A DNA stretch of 64,000 nucleotides from Caulobacteraceae bacterium (GTDB lineage Bacteria; Pseudomonadota; Alphaproteobacteria; Caulobacterales; Caulobacteraceae), in contig JAIEQC010000005.1 of NCBI GenBank assembly GCA_019748055.1, positions 36,326-100,325 of the forward strand, given 5' to 3'. Below the pieces are notes generated by a model. It worked only from the letters and a program-made list of their open reading frames with translations, was not told the origin of the DNA and did not search any database. The translations under genes and the position numbers were made by a program. Shown one piece after another: positions 53,365-64,000 of this stretch. Every line of letters begins with the position of its first letter. The stretch's first letter is position 1.

Positions 53365-54677
53365 GCGGTCAGCCTTTCGATCGCCTCGGCTAGCGGCACG
53401 GACACTTTCTCGCCGGTGGCGCGGCGCTTAAGTTCCACGACGCCCTCGGCCAGACCCTTGGGCCCGATGGTCAGCTGCCACGGGATGCCGATCAGATCGG
53501 CGGTGGCGAACTTGCCGCCCGGACGCTCGTCGGTGTCGTCGTAAAGGACGTCCTTGCCGAGAGATTCCAGCTGCTTCACCGCGTCTTCGCAGGCGGCGGA
53601 GCAGGCCTCGTCGTTGGCGCGCAGATTGATCACCACGACGTCGAACGGCGCGACCGCGTCGGGCCAGATGATGCCGCCTTCGTCATGGCTGGCCTCGATG
53701 ATGGCGCCCAGCAGGCGCGACACGCCGACGCCGTAGCTGCCCATGTGGACCTCTGCGTCCTGACCGTCGGGCCCGGCGACCTTCGCCTTCATCGGCGCGG
53801 AATACTTGGTGCCGAAATAGAAGATGTGGCCCACTTCGATGCCGCGCGCGGTCAGGCGGTCGGCCTCGGCCGTCTGGCTCTCGAAGGCGGCGGCGTCATG
53901 CATCTCTTCCGTGGCGGCGTACAACGAGGTCCGGCCGTCGACGATCTCTTGCAGGTCGTCCCAATCCACGTCGGCGCCGGGGGCCGGCATCTCGACCAGC
54001 TTGCGGTCGCAGAACACCTGGCTCTCGCCCGTGTCGGCCAGGACGATGAACTCGTGGCTCAGGTCGCCGCCGATCGGACCGGTGTCGGCGCGCATCGGCA
54101 CGGCCTTCAGCCCCATCCGGGCGAAGGTGTTCAGATAGGCCACGAACATGCGGTTGTAGGCCTTGCGCGCCGAGGGCTCGTCCACGTCGAAAGAATAGGC
54201 GTCCTTCATCAGGAATTCGCGACCGCGCATCACGCCGAAGCGGGGGCGGCGCTCGTCCCGGAACTTCCACTGGATGTGAAACAGGTTCAGGGGGAGGGCC
54301 TTGTAGCTCTTCACATAGGCCCGGAAGATGTCGGTGATCATCTCCTCGTTGGTCGGGCCGTACAGCAGCTCGCGCTCGTGCCGGTCGGTGATGCGCAGCA
54401 TCTCGGGGCCATAGGCGTCGTAACGGCCGCTCTCACGCCACAGGTCGGCCAGCTGCAGGGTGGGCATCAGCAGTTCGACCGCGCCGGCGCGCACCTGCTC
54501 CTCGCGCACGATCTGCTCGATCTTCTTCAACACCCGCAGGCCCAGCGGCAGCCAGGCGTAGATGCCGGCGGCCTCCTGCTTGATCAGGCCGGCGCGCAGC
54601 ATCAGCTGGTGAGAGACGATCTGGGCGTCCGAGGGCGCCTCTTTCAGGGTCGGCAGGAAGTAGCGCGACAGGCGCAT
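53361..54677 (-). CDS. proS: prolyl-tRNA synthetase, short alphaproteobacterial type
   Basis: Charges tRNA-Pro. The 438-aa class II enzyme starts [15 protein letters not shown] and shows motif 1 near [20 protein letters not shown], motif 2 in [21 protein letters not shown] and motif 3 in [16 protein letters not shown], with the anticodon-binding domain at the end. It lacks the editing insertion domain of the E. coli enzyme, as is normal for alphaproteobacteria, so Ala-tRNA-Pro must be cleared in trans. The lol genes follow in a coupled unit. Confidence 0.97.
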   Translation of the reverse strand: MRLSRYFLPTLKEAPSDAQIVSHQLMLRAGLIKQEAAGIYAWLPLGLRVLKKIEQIVREEQVRAGAVELLMPTLQLADLWRESGRYDAYGPEMLRITDRHERELLYGPTNEEMITDIFRAYVKSYKALPLNLFHIQWKFRDERRPRFGVMRGREFLMKDAYSFDVDEPSARKAYNRMFVAYLNTFARMGLKAVPMRADTGPIGGDLSHEFIVLADTGESQVFCDRKLVEMPAPGADVDWDDLQEIVDGRTSLYAATEEMHDAAAFESQTAEADRLTARGIEVGHIFYFGTKYSAPMKAKVAGPDGQDAEVHMGSYGVGVSRLLGAIIEASHDEGGIIWPDAVAPFDVVVINLRANDEACSAACEDAVKQLESLGKDVLYDDTDERPGGKFATADLIGIPWQLTIGPKGLAEGVVELKRRATGEKVSVPLAEAIERLTA

Positions 54678-54782
54678 CGGTCGGTCCTTGTTCGGGGGCC
54701 TTCCGTCTAGCCCGTGGCCTCCAACCTTGGCAACGCGAAGGCGAAGTTCGAGCCTCCTGCCCGTCCGGGGCCGACGAGGAGG

Positions 54783-55199
54783 TCAACTCATGGGCGTGCC
54801 GTCAGGACAGCGCATCATGGGTTCGCTGATCCAGGTGTCCGTTTCGGTGGGGGTCACGGTGGAGACATGGTCCAGCCTGCCGTCGGTCAGCTGGAAAATG
54901 TCGGTAGTGGCGACTCCCTCGTCGCTCCAGCCGACCTCCAGACGCCCGTCTCTGGACGCCTGCACCGAGGTCAGGGCCGCGGGCGCCGACATGTAGAAAT
55001 GCCGGATCTCGCCGGCTTCGAGACTGACCGCCGGATTGTCGCAGCCGTCGGCGCTCCAGACGCCGACATGGCTGGCCGGGACGATGACCGGTGCGGGATC
55101 CTCGGCGGGCTCCACCGTTTTCTCGTCCTCGGCCGAAGGACCGCAGCCCGCCAGCATGAGAACGGCCGCAGCCAAGAACTGAAACTTGACCCAAGCCAT
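54783..55199 (-). CDS. putative lipoprotein of unknown function
   Basis: A 138-aa protein with a lipoprotein signal peptide (MAWVKFQFLAAAVLMLAGC, lipobox LAGC at residues 16-19). The mature part has an acidic Pro-rich linker (EDEKTVEPAEDPAP) and a beta-type domain starting GVWSADGCDNP, with a further Cys near the end that may pair with the Cys in DGC. A small stress-binding or periplasmic lipocalin-like domain is possible; no family is recognised. It stands alone between proS and DUF1467. Confidence 0.7.
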   Translation of the reverse strand: MAWVKFQFLAAAVLMLAGCGPSAEDEKTVEPAEDPAPVIVPASHVGVWSADGCDNPAVSLEAGEIRHFYMSAPAALTSVQASRDGRLEVGWSDEGVATTDIFQLTDGRLDHVSTVTPTETDTWISEPMMRCPDGTPMS

Positions 55200-55294
55200 G
55201 TCGTCGCCTCCCCACGCTCAGGCCTCGGAGCCCTCGCCACGGAACGACGGTATGTGGAACTCGGGCGGACGGCAATCCTTTGGCCGGCCGGACG

Positions 55295-55552
55295 TCACCC
55301 CACGTTCGGAAGCGGCAACCAGCCCGTCCCGATCAGGACCATGACGAAGGCCCAGACGATCACGGAGACCCAGGTCGTCGTAATGAACTTCTTCTTCAGG
55401 TTCGGATTGGCCGGCGCACCCCACTGGCCGCCGTCCGTCGGCCGTTCCTGATCGTTCTGGTTCATGCCCAGCGGCAGAACGGCGAACAGCACGGTCCACC
55501 AGCAGGTGATGTAGATCGCCGTCATGGTGACGGGGCCGATGGGGAAATCCAT
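55295..55552 (-). CDS. DUF1467 family membrane protein
   Basis: An 85-aa protein with two membrane helices (residues 7-30 and 59-78) joined by a polar loop holding NQNDQERPTDGGQWGAPANP. This is the DUF1467 pattern, which in alphaproteobacteria is found directly next to methylmalonyl-CoA epimerase. Function unknown. Its ATG shares one base with the epimerase stop. Confidence 0.88.
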   Translation of the reverse strand: MDFPIGPVTMTAIYITCWWTVLFAVLPLGMNQNDQERPTDGGQWGAPANPNLKKKFITTTWVSVIVWAFVMVLIGTGWLPLPNVG

Positions 55553-55977
55553 CAGTGAGCGCCCTCCTTCGGCGTTTCCATCAATTCGACCAGCACGCCG
55601 CCCATGTCCTTGGGATGCACGAAGATGATCGGCGTGCCGTGGGCGCCGATCCGGGGCTCACCCGTGCCCAGAATCGTCGCCCCCTTGGCCCGCAGGGCGT
55701 CGCGCGCGGCTAGGATGTCCTCGACCTCGAAACAGACGTGATGCTGTCCGCCCTTTGGATTCTTGGCCAGGAAGCCGTGGATCGGGCTGTCCTCGCCCAA
55801 CGGCTCGATCAGCTCGATCTGGCTGTTGGGCAGGTCGACGAAACACACCCGCACCCCCTGCGCCGGCAGGTCGAACGGCGCGTGCGTCTTCGTCGCTCCG
55901 AGCAGGTCACGGTAAAGCGCCACCGAGGCCTCGATGGACGGGGTGGCGACCCCGACGTGGTTCAAACGTCCGATCAT
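55552..55977 (-). CDS. mce: methylmalonyl-CoA epimerase
   Basis: Converts (2R)- and (2S)-methylmalonyl-CoA in propionate catabolism. The 141-aa VOC-fold protein has LNHVGVATPSIEASVALYRDLLGA with the first metal His, HHVCFEVEDILAARDALRAKG, and an FVHPKDMGGVLVELME end with the last metal Glu. Methylmalonyl-CoA mutase is not in the window. Confidence 0.94.
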   Translation of the reverse strand: MIGRLNHVGVATPSIEASVALYRDLLGATKTHAPFDLPAQGVRVCFVDLPNSQIELIEPLGEDSPIHGFLAKNPKGGQHHVCFEVEDILAARDALRAKGATILGTGEPRIGAHGTPIIFVHPKDMGGVLVELMETPKEGAH

Positions 55978-56091
55978 GGCCCCTGATAGCCCCGCTCAGG
56001 ACGGCGTGAAAGGCGTGGCGGGGGCCAGCGACACGTTGACGCCTGACATAACGTCGTTAGCTTCACTGCGGAGGGACTGGGAGGGAAAGAG

Positions 56092-56730
56092 ATGACGCAT
56101 CTTCCGAGACGAGGCGTCCTTGGAGCTGGATTGGTCCTGGGACTGGCCGGGACCGGCATGCGGGCGCGGGATCCCTTGCCGGTGACGCCGTCGGTCACCC
56201 TCGGGCCCTTCTATCCGGTGATCCGACCGGCGGATTCGGACGCCGACCTGACCCGGATCACCGGTCGCACCGGGCGAGCCCAGGGCCAGGTCATCCAGCT
56301 GATCGGCAAGATGGTTGATCGTCAGGGGCGACCGATCGTGGGGGGGCGCGTCGAACTCTGGCAGTGCAACGCCGCCGGGCGATACGCCCATCCCGCCGAT
56401 CCCAACACGGCCCCCCTCGATCCCGATTTCCAGGGCTTCGCCCAGGTCGACACCGATAGCCAAGGCGAGTTTCGGATCACGACGATCAAGCCCGCCGCCT
56501 ATCCAGCAGGCCCCGACTGGATGCGTGCGCCGCACATCCACATGGACGCACAAGGGAAATCCTATCGCAGCTCGCTGCAGATGATGTTCGACGATCCGCT
56601 TCTGGCGCAGGACCGCGTGCTGACGGATTTCGACGCCCACGAGCTGTCGCGCCTGATCGCTCGGCCGCTGGATCCCGCCGTCGACGGCGTGTCGCGCTTC
56701 GGCTGGACCATCGTCATGTTCGAAGGCTGA
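56092..56730 (+). CDS. intradiol ring-cleavage dioxygenase-like protein with Tat-like signal
   Basis: A 212-aa protein of the catechol/protocatechuate dioxygenase fold. It begins with a twin-arginine-like leader (LPRRGVLGAGLVLGLAG, residues 4-20), so it is likely exported. All four iron(III) ligands of the family are visible: Y98 (GRYAHP), Y137 (AAYPAG), H148 and H150 (APHIHMD). Exported single-domain members are widespread and mostly uncharacterised; an aromatic diol substrate is the family expectation, not shown here. GGAGGGAAAG upstream supports the ATG. No other aromatic-degradation gene is nearby. It diverges from mce and converges on RNase J. Confidence 0.85.
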   Translation: MTHLPRRGVLGAGLVLGLAGTGMRARDPLPVTPSVTLGPFYPVIRPADSDADLTRITGRTGRAQGQVIQLIGKMVDRQGRPIVGGRVELWQCNAAGRYAHPADPNTAPLDPDFQGFAQVDTDSQGEFRITTIKPAAYPAGPDWMRAPHIHMDAQGKSYRSSLQMMFDDPLLAQDRVLTDFDAHELSRLIARPLDPAVDGVSRFGWTIVMFEG

Positions 56731-56748
56731 GGCCTTCAGAGCCTCAGC
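56726..56748. terminator. hairpin over convergent dioxygenase and rnj stop codons
   Basis: GCTGAGGC-CTTCAGA-GCCTCAGC, a perfect 8-bp stem with a 7-base loop. The upper arm contains the dioxygenase stop and the loop the rnj stop. The best of the compact convergent terminators in this window. Confidence 0.6.
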
Positions 56749-58409
56749 ACGATGGTCTCGACGATCGGGCGACGATCCCAGATGCCCTGACTGGCTTTCT
56801 TCAACGCACGCGCGACGGCCTGTTCGACGACCATTTCGTCTTCCAACGCCTCGCCCTTCAGCTTGCGCACGGCCTGTTCGGCGCGTTCGGCCAGGTCGTC
56901 CAGGATGTCGCCCAGAGGCTGATCCTCGTCGCCGGGCAGGCCCAGGCCGCGCACGTCGATGTCGCTGACGATCCGGCCGCGCTTGTCCAGGGCGAAGCTG
57001 ACGATCAGCACGCCATTGGTTGCCGCATGCCGACGTTCGCGCAGGGCCTCGCCGGTCTCCTCGACCAACATGCCGCCGTCGACGAACAGACGGCCCGACG
57101 GCACCTCGTCGACGATCCGCGCCGGCCCCGGCGCCAGCAGCACCATGTCGCCGTTTCGGGGCGTGACGGTCTGGGGCACCTGCATGTCCTTGGCCAGCAG
57201 GGCGTGCTCGGCGATGTGGCGGCGCATGCCGTGGGTGGGCACCGCCACCTGCGGACGCACCCACTGATACATCTGCTTCAGTTCGTCCCGGCACGGGTGG
57301 CCCGAGACGTGGATGCCCGGGTGGTCGCGGTCGGTGTAGATGCGTACGCCGCGTTCGCTAAGCCGGTCCTGCAGACGGCCGATGGCCAGCTCGTTGCCTG
57401 GAATGACCCGCGACGAGAAGATGCAGTGGTCGCCTCGTCCCAGCTTGATGAAGGGATGATTGCCGTCGGCGACGCGCGACAGGGCGGCGCGCGCTTCCCC
57501 CTGACTGCCGGTGCACAGATACAGCAGCTCGTCGGCGGGCCAGACGCGGGCCTCTTCCTCAGTCAGGAAGGGCTTCAGGTCGGACAGCATGCCGACCGAC
57601 TTCGCGGCGGCGGTGATGCGGTGCATGGAGCGGCCTGCCAGCGCCACGCGGCGTCCGGCCTGTTCGGCCGCATGGATGACGCTGTCCATGCGCGCGACGT
57701 TCGAAGCGAAGCAGCCGACGGCCACCCTGCCCTTCAGTTCCGAAATTAACTCGGCCAGCGCCTGACGCACCTCGCCCTCGGACCCGGCCACACCGTCCTG
57801 GAAGACGTTGGTGCTGTCGCAGACCATGGCCAGCACACCCTCGTCGCCAAGGCGGCGGATCGTGTCCACGTCGGTGCGTTCGCCCACGACCGGGTCGTTG
57901 TCCAGCTTCCAGTCGCCGGTATGCAGGACGGTGCCGAGCGGGGTCTTGATGGCGAGGCCGTTGGGCTCGGCGATCGAATGGGTGATGGTCACCATCTCCA
58001 CGTGGAACGGGCCGAGGTCGATGGTTCCGCCCAGCGGCACCTCATGCAGGGTCACCCGGTCCAGCAGACCGGCGTCGCGCAGCTTCTCGCGGATCAGGAA
58101 GGCGGTGAACGGCGTGGCGTAGAGCGGCGCCTTGATGCGCGGCCACAGCCAACCCAGGGCGCCGATGTGGTCCTCATGCGCGTGGGTCAACACGATGCCG
58201 AGGATGTTCTCGCCCTCGAGATAAGTGGGGTCCGGCACGATAACGTCCACGCCGGGCGTGGTCTGGTCGCCGAACGTCACGCCGACGTCGACGACGATCC
58301 ACTGGCGGTCGTCCGCCGGGCCGAAGCCGTAGGCGTTCAAGTTCATTCCGATCTCGTTCGACCCGCCCAGCGGCAGGAAGACGAGTTCGTTCTCTTTGGT
58401 TTTGGTCAT
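56736..58409 (-). CDS. rnj: ribonuclease J
   Basis: Metallo-beta-lactamase/beta-CASP nuclease with endo- and 5'-3' exonuclease activity in RNA decay and rRNA maturation. The 557-aa protein has [17 protein letters not shown], the HxHxDH motif in [39 protein letters not shown], and the beta-CASP motifs ([38 protein letters not shown]). The start at ATG 58409 overlaps the coaX stop by four bases; the longer open frame is a shadow of coaX. Confidence 0.96.
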   Translation of the reverse strand: MTKTKENELVFLPLGGSNEIGMNLNAYGFGPADDRQWIVVDVGVTFGDQTTPGVDVIVPDPTYLEGENILGIVLTHAHEDHIGALGWLWPRIKAPLYATPFTAFLIREKLRDAGLLDRVTLHEVPLGGTIDLGPFHVEMVTITHSIAEPNGLAIKTPLGTVLHTGDWKLDNDPVVGERTDVDTIRRLGDEGVLAMVCDSTNVFQDGVAGSEGEVRQALAELISELKGRVAVGCFASNVARMDSVIHAAEQAGRRVALAGRSMHRITAAAKSVGMLSDLKPFLTEEEARVWPADELLYLCTGSQGEARAALSRVADGNHPFIKLGRGDHCIFSSRVIPGNELAIGRLQDRLSERGVRIYTDRDHPGIHVSGHPCRDELKQMYQWVRPQVAVPTHGMRRHIAEHALLAKDMQVPQTVTPRNGDMVLLAPGPARIVDEVPSGRLFVDGGMLVEETGEALRERRHAATNGVLIVSFALDKRGRIVSDIDVRGLGLPGDEDQPLGDILDDLAERAEQAVRKLKGEALEDEMVVEQAVARALKKASQGIWDRRPIVETIVLRL

Positions 58410-59185
58410 GCGCCCATGTGGGTGTTGCGGCGGTGGATTTCGAGAAGGCCGCGGATCGTCAGGTCGGGATCGAACACGTCGATGGCGTCGGTCGCGCCCT
58501 CGAACAGGCTGGCGACACCGCCGGTGCCGATGACGGTCATGGGCTTGCCCCACTCCGCCTTGATGCGCGCGACCAGCCCCTCGATCAGGGCGACGTAGCC
58601 CCAGAAGACGCCGGACTGCATGTTCGACACCGTGTCCTTGCCGATCACCTTGTCCGGCCGCTGGATGGCGATGCGCGGAAGCATGGCTGCGGCCTCGTGC
58701 AGGGCCTGGAGGCTCAGGTTGATCCCGGGCGCGATGATGCCGCCCTCGAAGGCGCCGTCGGCGGCGACGACGTCGAAGGTGGTGGCGGTGCCGCTGTCGA
58801 TGACGATCAGATCGCCGGGATACTTAAGGTGCGCGCCGACCGCGTTGACCAGCCGGTCGGCCCCCGCCTCCGTCGGCTTCAGGATGCGGGCCTGGATGCC
58901 CAGGTCCACGCCCGGATCGCCGATCACCAGCGGCTCCGCGTTCAGGTAACGACGCGACAGGTTTCGCAGGTTGAAGATCGACTGCGGCACGACCGACGAG
59001 ATGATGCAGCTCGTCAGCGCCTTCAGCGCCAGCCCCCGCATCGACAGCAGCTGCGCCAGCCAGACCGCGTATTCGTCGGCCGTGCGCGTGCTCTCGGTCG
59101 CCGTGCGCCACTGGGCGATCCAGTCGGCGCCGTCGTGCACGGCGAACAGGGTGTTGGTGTTGCCTTGCTCGATCGCCAGCAGCAT
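58406..59185 (-). CDS. coaX: type III pantothenate kinase
   Basis: First step of coenzyme A synthesis. The 259-aa ASKHA-fold protein has the N-terminal nucleotide-binding motif as AIEQGNTNT, where most CoaX proteins have D-x-G-N-T; the Asp-to-Glu change may still serve as base. Other marks are [44 protein letters not shown] and a VIGTGG near the end. The ATG at 59185 shares a base with the birA stop. The order nuoN-birA-coaX-rnj is conserved in alphaproteobacteria. Confidence 0.94.
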   Translation of the reverse strand: MLLAIEQGNTNTLFAVHDGADWIAQWRTATESTRTADEYAVWLAQLLSMRGLALKALTSCIISSVVPQSIFNLRNLSRRYLNAEPLVIGDPGVDLGIQARILKPTEAGADRLVNAVGAHLKYPGDLIVIDSGTATTFDVVAADGAFEGGIIAPGINLSLQALHEAAAMLPRIAIQRPDKVIGKDTVSNMQSGVFWGYVALIEGLVARIKAEWGKPMTVIGTGGVASLFEGATDAIDVFDPDLTIRGLLEIHRRNTHMGA

Positions 59186-59940
59186 CAGGCGCCCTCTCCG
59201 AAGAACACGTCTCCGGCAGATATCAGCCTGAGCGTCCCGTCCGCCAGCCGCAGCCGCAGGGCCCCGTCGTCGGCCAGCCCCTCGGCCAAGCCCTCGACCG
59301 TCTCATGCCCCAGACGCGCGACGGCCGGACCGCCCATTCCCTGCGCCCGCGCCGCCCAGGCGTCGCGGATGGCCGCGAAGCCATAGCGCTCCCACCGTTC
59401 CCACCACGCGTCGAGGGCCTCGGCCAGCACGTCCACCGCGGCGTCGGGCGACGGCGCATAGGCCAGGTCGGACCTCAGCGCCTGCGCCACGGAGACGGCG
59501 GGCCGCTCCACGTCGTCGGGCGCATGGGCCAGATTCACGCCGATTCCGACCGCCAGCCAGAGCCCGCCCGCCGGATGCGCCCCGCTTTCCAGCAGGATGC
59601 CGCACGCCTTCTTGCCGTCGATGATGACGTCGTTGGGCCATTTGATGCGCACGCGTTCCGGCTCGACGAAGGCGGCGATCAGTTCGTGCGCGGCCAGCGC
59701 CGCCACGAAGGTCGCCTGCGCCGCCTCTGCCGGCGGGCGTCGCGTCACGGCCAGGAGCGTGGCTGCCAGATTGCCCGTCTCGCTGGACCAGGCGCGCCCG
59801 CGACGCCCCCTGCCCGCCGTCTGGCGGCGCGCGGCGATCCAGACGGGCGCCAGCCGCCCGGCCTCGGCCAGCCGCCGGGCCTCGGCATTGGTGGAGTCGA
59901 CCTCGTCGAGACGCAGGATCTCGACCTGCGGCTGGGTCAT
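59185..59940 (-). CDS. birA: biotin--[acetyl-CoA-carboxylase] ligase
   Basis: Attaches biotin to carboxyl carrier proteins. The 251-aa protein is the catalytic class without the N-terminal DNA-binding domain, so it is not a repressor. Blocks: [15 protein letters not shown], the GRGRRGRAW biotinyl-AMP loop, [21 protein letters not shown] and [14 protein letters not shown]. Its ATG overlaps the nuoN stop by four bases, coupling it to the respiratory complex I operon end. Confidence 0.95.
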   Translation of the reverse strand: MTQPQVEILRLDEVDSTNAEARRLAEAGRLAPVWIAARRQTAGRGRRGRAWSSETGNLAATLLAVTRRPPAEAAQATFVAALAAHELIAAFVEPERVRIKWPNDVIIDGKKACGILLESGAHPAGGLWLAVGIGVNLAHAPDDVERPAVSVAQALRSDLAYAPSPDAAVDVLAEALDAWWERWERYGFAAIRDAWAARAQGMGGPAVARLGHETVEGLAEGLADDGALRLRLADGTLRLISAGDVFFGEGA

Positions 59941-61382
59941 CCCGCGCCGTAGCCCCCGGCCGCGATCCGGGTCAGCGGCTCAAGCCAGGTCAGGCCGACG
60001 ATCACCAGCGGGAAGGCGAAGGCGGCGCTGGCCAGGGCGATCGTCTTGGCCTCGAGCGGCGCGGCGTCGGTGGCCCCCACGCCTTCCGGCGCCGGATCGA
60101 ACCACATCAGCTTGATGATGCGCAGATAGTAGAAGGCGGCGACGACCGAGGCGACCAGACCCGCCGCGGCGACCTGCCAGTAGCCGGCGTCGGCGGCCGC
60201 GCCGAAGACGTAGTACTTGCCCCAGAAGCCCGAGAACGGCGGCATGCCCAGCACCGACAGCGACAACACCGTCAGGGCGATCGTCGTCACCGGCTTGTCC
60301 TTCTTCAGCCCCGCCAGATCGGAGATGCGCCGGATCGGACGCCCGCCGCGCGACAGGCTGAGCAGGATGGCGAAGAAGCCGAACTGGTCGATGACGTACA
60401 GCGTCATGAACATCAGCATGGCCTGCACGCCCGCCTGGGTGCCGGCGGTGATGCCCAAGAGGGCGTAGCCGATGTTGGCGATCGAGGAATAGGCCAGCAG
60501 GCGCTGCAGGTCCTTCTGCGCCAGCCCGCCAAAGGCCCCGACAGCGAACGAGATCAGCGAGATCAGCACCAGCACCTGGGCCCACTGGTCGTGGATGCCG
60601 CCGAAGCCCTGGTCCAGAGCGCGCGCGATCAGCACCATGGCCGCCAGCTTGGGCGCCGTGGCGAACAGGGCCACGACCGGCGTCGGCGCGCCCTCATAGA
60701 CGTCGGGCGTCCACATGTGGAACGGCGCGGCGGAGACCTTGAACGCCAGGCCACAGATCAGGAACACGAGACCGAAGATGAGGCCCGGCCCGGGGTCGGC
60801 CGAGGCGACCGCGGCGATGTCCTCGAACCGCATGGAGCCGGTGAAGCCGTAGACCAGGCTGGCCCCGTACAGCAGCAGGCCCGACGACAGGGCGCCCAGC
60901 ACGAAATACTTCAGCCCCGCCTCCGACGCCTTCAGATCGTCGCGGTGGAAGGCTGCCAGCACATAGAGCGCCAGAGAGTGAAGCTCGATGCCGACATAGA
61001 GGCTGATAAGGTCGCCGGACGAGGCCATCATGGCCATGCCGACCGAGGCCAGCACGATCAGGATCGGCAGCTCGAACCGGGCGATGCGCTGACGATGCAT
61101 CCAGCCGTCGGCCAGCACGATCGCCACCGCCGAGCAAAGGAAGATGGCGACCTTGGCGAACACGGCCAGCCGGTCCGACACGAAGGCCCCGTCGAAGGCC
61201 GCGCCCAGCGGCGAGGTCGCCGCCACGGCCGAGGCGGCGATCAGCAGGCCGACCGACAGGATCGAGATCAGCCGCGACGACTTCTCGCCGAGGAAAGCGC
61301 CCAGCATCAGCAGCACCATGGCCCCGATGGCCAGGGTCAGTTCGGAAGCCGCGATCTGAAGCGCGCCGTTAAGGTCCATCAT
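59937..61382 (-). CDS. nuoN: NADH-quinone oxidoreductase subunit N
   Basis: Proton-pumping antiporter-like membrane subunit of complex I. The protein is about 481 aa with 13-14 helices; family blocks are VGIELHSLALYVLAAFHRDD, EAGLKYFVLGALSSGLLLYG, FKVSAAPFHMWTPDVYEGAP, the discontinuous-helix region with LQRLLAYSSIANIGYALLG, and a C-terminal YLRIIKLMWFD. The start is one of two adjacent ATGs (61382 or 61379), seven bases after the nuoM stop. Last nuo gene, coupled to birA. Confidence 0.96.
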   Translation of the reverse strand: MMDLNGALQIAASELTLAIGAMVLLMLGAFLGEKSSRLISILSVGLLIAASAVAATSPLGAAFDGAFVSDRLAVFAKVAIFLCSAVAIVLADGWMHRQRIARFELPILIVLASVGMAMMASSGDLISLYVGIELHSLALYVLAAFHRDDLKASEAGLKYFVLGALSSGLLLYGASLVYGFTGSMRFEDIAAVASADPGPGLIFGLVFLICGLAFKVSAAPFHMWTPDVYEGAPTPVVALFATAPKLAAMVLIARALDQGFGGIHDQWAQVLVLISLISFAVGAFGGLAQKDLQRLLAYSSIANIGYALLGITAGTQAGVQAMLMFMTLYVIDQFGFFAILLSLSRGGRPIRRISDLAGLKKDKPVTTIALTVLSLSVLGMPPFSGFWGKYYVFGAAADAGYWQVAAAGLVASVVAAFYYLRIIKLMWFDPAPEGVGATDAAPLEAKTIALASAAFAFPLVIVGLTWLEPLTRIAAGGYGAG

Positions 61383-61389
61383 CTCGGTC

Positions 61390-62880
<1,491 letters not shown>

Positions 62881-62884
62881 GGGC

Positions 62885-64000
62885 TCAGGCTCCGAAGGTC
62901 GCGATGACGAAGGCCAGCAGGCCCGCCACGCCCAGGAGCATCACGAAGGCATAGTGGTAGACGTAGCCGGACTGGACCTTGGCCAGCCGCGCCGCCGACT
63001 TCAGCGACGCCCAGGCCGCGCCGTTGGGCCCCAGACCGTCGATGATGCGCACGTCGCCGACCTTCCAGAACAGATCGCCCAGGCCCTTGGCGCCCTTGAC
63101 GAAGACGGCGTCGTACAGCTCGTCGAAGAACCACTTGTTGTAGAGGAAGGTCCACAGCGGCCCCTTCCGGTCGGCGATCCGGCGGGCCAGGCCCTCCTTG
63201 ATCACGTAGAACCAGACGGCGAAAGCGGTGCCGGTCAGGGTCACGACCAGCGGCGCCCACAGCACCCACTTGGGCACGTAGTGGCTGTCGTGCAGCACGT
63301 GATTGGCTTCGGCCGTGAAGATGGCGCCGCGCCAGAACTCCTCTTCGTGGTGGCCCACGAAGAAGTCGTAGAAGACGAAGCCGGAGGCCACCGCGCCGAC
63401 CGACAGCAGGATCAGCGGGACCAGCATGGTCCACGGGCTCTCGTGCGGCTTCAGCGGGCCGTGATGGTGATGGTCGTCGTGCGCGTGATCGTCATGCGCG
63501 TCCGGCAGCGGCTCGGAATGCGTCTCCAACTGCGCGGTCGAGGCGTGGTCGTCATGACCGTGCGCGTGATCGTCGTGATGCGCGTCCTTCCACACGGGCT
63601 TGTTGTGGAAGGTCATGAAGATCAGACGCCACGAATAGTAGGCCGTCAGACCCGCGGCGAACAAGCCGATGAAGAAGACGAACAGGCCCGCCGGGCTGTA
63701 GTCGGCCGCCGCGAAGGCGCTCTCCAGGATCGAGTCCTTGGAATAGAAGCCGGCGAAGCCCCACTTCAGCTCCGGAACGCCCAGGCCGGTGATGGCGATC
63801 GTGCCGATCATCATGGCGGCATAGGTGATCGGCAGCAACTTCATCAGCCCGCCCATCTTCCGCATGTCCTGCTCGTGGTGCATGCCGTGGATCACCGAGC
63901 CGGCGCCCAGGAACAGCAGGGCCTTGAAGAAGGCGTGGGTGAACAGGTGGAACATGGCCGCCTGATAGGCGCCGACGCCCGCCGCGAAGAACATGTAGCC
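62885..64000 (-). CDS. nuoL: NADH-quinone oxidoreductase subunit L, partial (N-terminus beyond window)
   Basis: The C-terminal 371 codons of the largest pump subunit, open to the right edge (the first in-window residues are G-Y-M-F-F). [26 protein letters not shown] with the functional Lys and His and [15 protein letters not shown] are typical NuoL. The loop that follows is strikingly His/Asp-rich: [14 protein letters not shown], and about 15 residues on [15 protein letters not shown] (63455-63586), then more helices and the long C-terminal lateral helix. His-rich loops here are known in alphaproteobacterial NuoL; this one could bind metal. Confidence 0.97.
   Translation of the reverse strand, partial: GYMFFAAGVGAYQAAMFHLFTHAFFKALLFLGAGSVIHGMHHEQDMRKMGGLMKLLPITYAAMMIGTIAITGLGVPELKWGFAGFYSKDSILESAFAAADYSPAGLFVFFIGLFAAGLTAYYSWRLIFMTFHNKPVWKDAHHDDHAHGHDDHASTAQLETHSEPLPDAHDDHAHDDHHHHGPLKPHESPWTMLVPLILLSVGAVASGFVFYDFFVGHHEEEFWRGAIFTAEANHVLHDSHYVPKWVLWAPLVVTLTGTAFAVWFYVIKEGLARRIADRKGPLWTFLYNKWFFDELYDAVFVKGAKGLGDLFWKVGDVRIIDGLGPNGAAWASLKSAARLAKVQSGYVYHYAFVMLLGVAGLLAFVIATFGA

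Overview
The window is GC-rich (visually about 65-70 %), densely coded DNA of an alphaproteobacterium, most probably a member of the Caulobacteraceae (Brevundimonas-like). This rests on gene content and order rather than a marker gene: a tatABC set, LpxI in place of LpxH, a single LolC/E-type permease, the alphaproteobacterial short prolyl-tRNA synthetase, the rnj-coaX-birA-nuoN order, and alphaproteobacterial LexA boxes (GTTC-N7-GTTC) in front of a 30-codon SidA-like gene. No rRNA, tRNA, insertion sequence, phage gene or CRISPR array was seen; the window reads as ordinary chromosome.

Layout. 1-8.3 kb: an OafA-type acyltransferase cut by the left edge, then the protein-quality-control group tig, clpP, clpX, unusually interrupted by two paralogous secreted proteins of unknown function and a HAD phosphatase. 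8.3-12.8 kb: two small proteins, a fused EgtB-EgtD ergothioneine enzyme, an acyl-CoA dehydrogenase and an SCP2 protein. 12.8-16.6 kb: tatABC, rnhA and an nfeD/SPFH membrane pair. 16.6-24.4 kb: a NUDIX protein, a D-2-hydroxyacid dehydrogenase, yaaA, a 3-hydroxybutyrate dehydrogenase, a response regulator diverging from a histidine-kinase-like protein that lacks the usual phospho-histidine, and a Tat-exported GH3 beta-glucosidase. 24.4-30.9 kb: an acyl-CoA dehydrogenase, a cytochrome b561/YceI/Sua5 operon with GTGA junctions, and a DUF305/beta-propeller protein.

30.9-45.6 kb is the classical envelope-biogenesis supercluster, all on the minus strand: rpsB, tsf, pyrH, frr, uppS, cdsA, dxr, rseP, bamA, ompH/skp, lpxD, fabZ, lpxA, lpxI, lpxB. 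It joins translation factors to isoprenoid, phospholipid, outer-membrane-protein and lipid A synthesis. 45.8-50.2 kb: dnaE, a translationally coupled membrane protein of unknown function, and upstream of dnaE a five-site GANTC (CcrM) cluster in an inverted repeat and the SOS-controlled SidA-like micro-gene. 50.2-54.7 kb: a C39-like lipoprotein peptidase paired with a small Gly-Gly-containing membrane protein, then lolD, a lolC/E permease gene and proS. 54.8-64 kb: a lipoprotein, DUF1467, methylmalonyl-CoA epimerase, an intradiol dioxygenase, RNase J, coaX, birA, nuoN, nuoM and a nuoL cut by the right edge.

Most interesting points: (1) the SOS-controlled 30-codon gene with two perfect tandem LexA boxes inside its promoter; (2) the GANTC cluster between it and dnaE; (3) the small protein / hairpin / C39 peptidase unit; (4) the EgtB-EgtD fusion; (5) the duplicated secreted family around clpP; (6) the degenerate kinase facing a response regulator. 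All calls come from reading the sequence by eye; no search or fold prediction was run.
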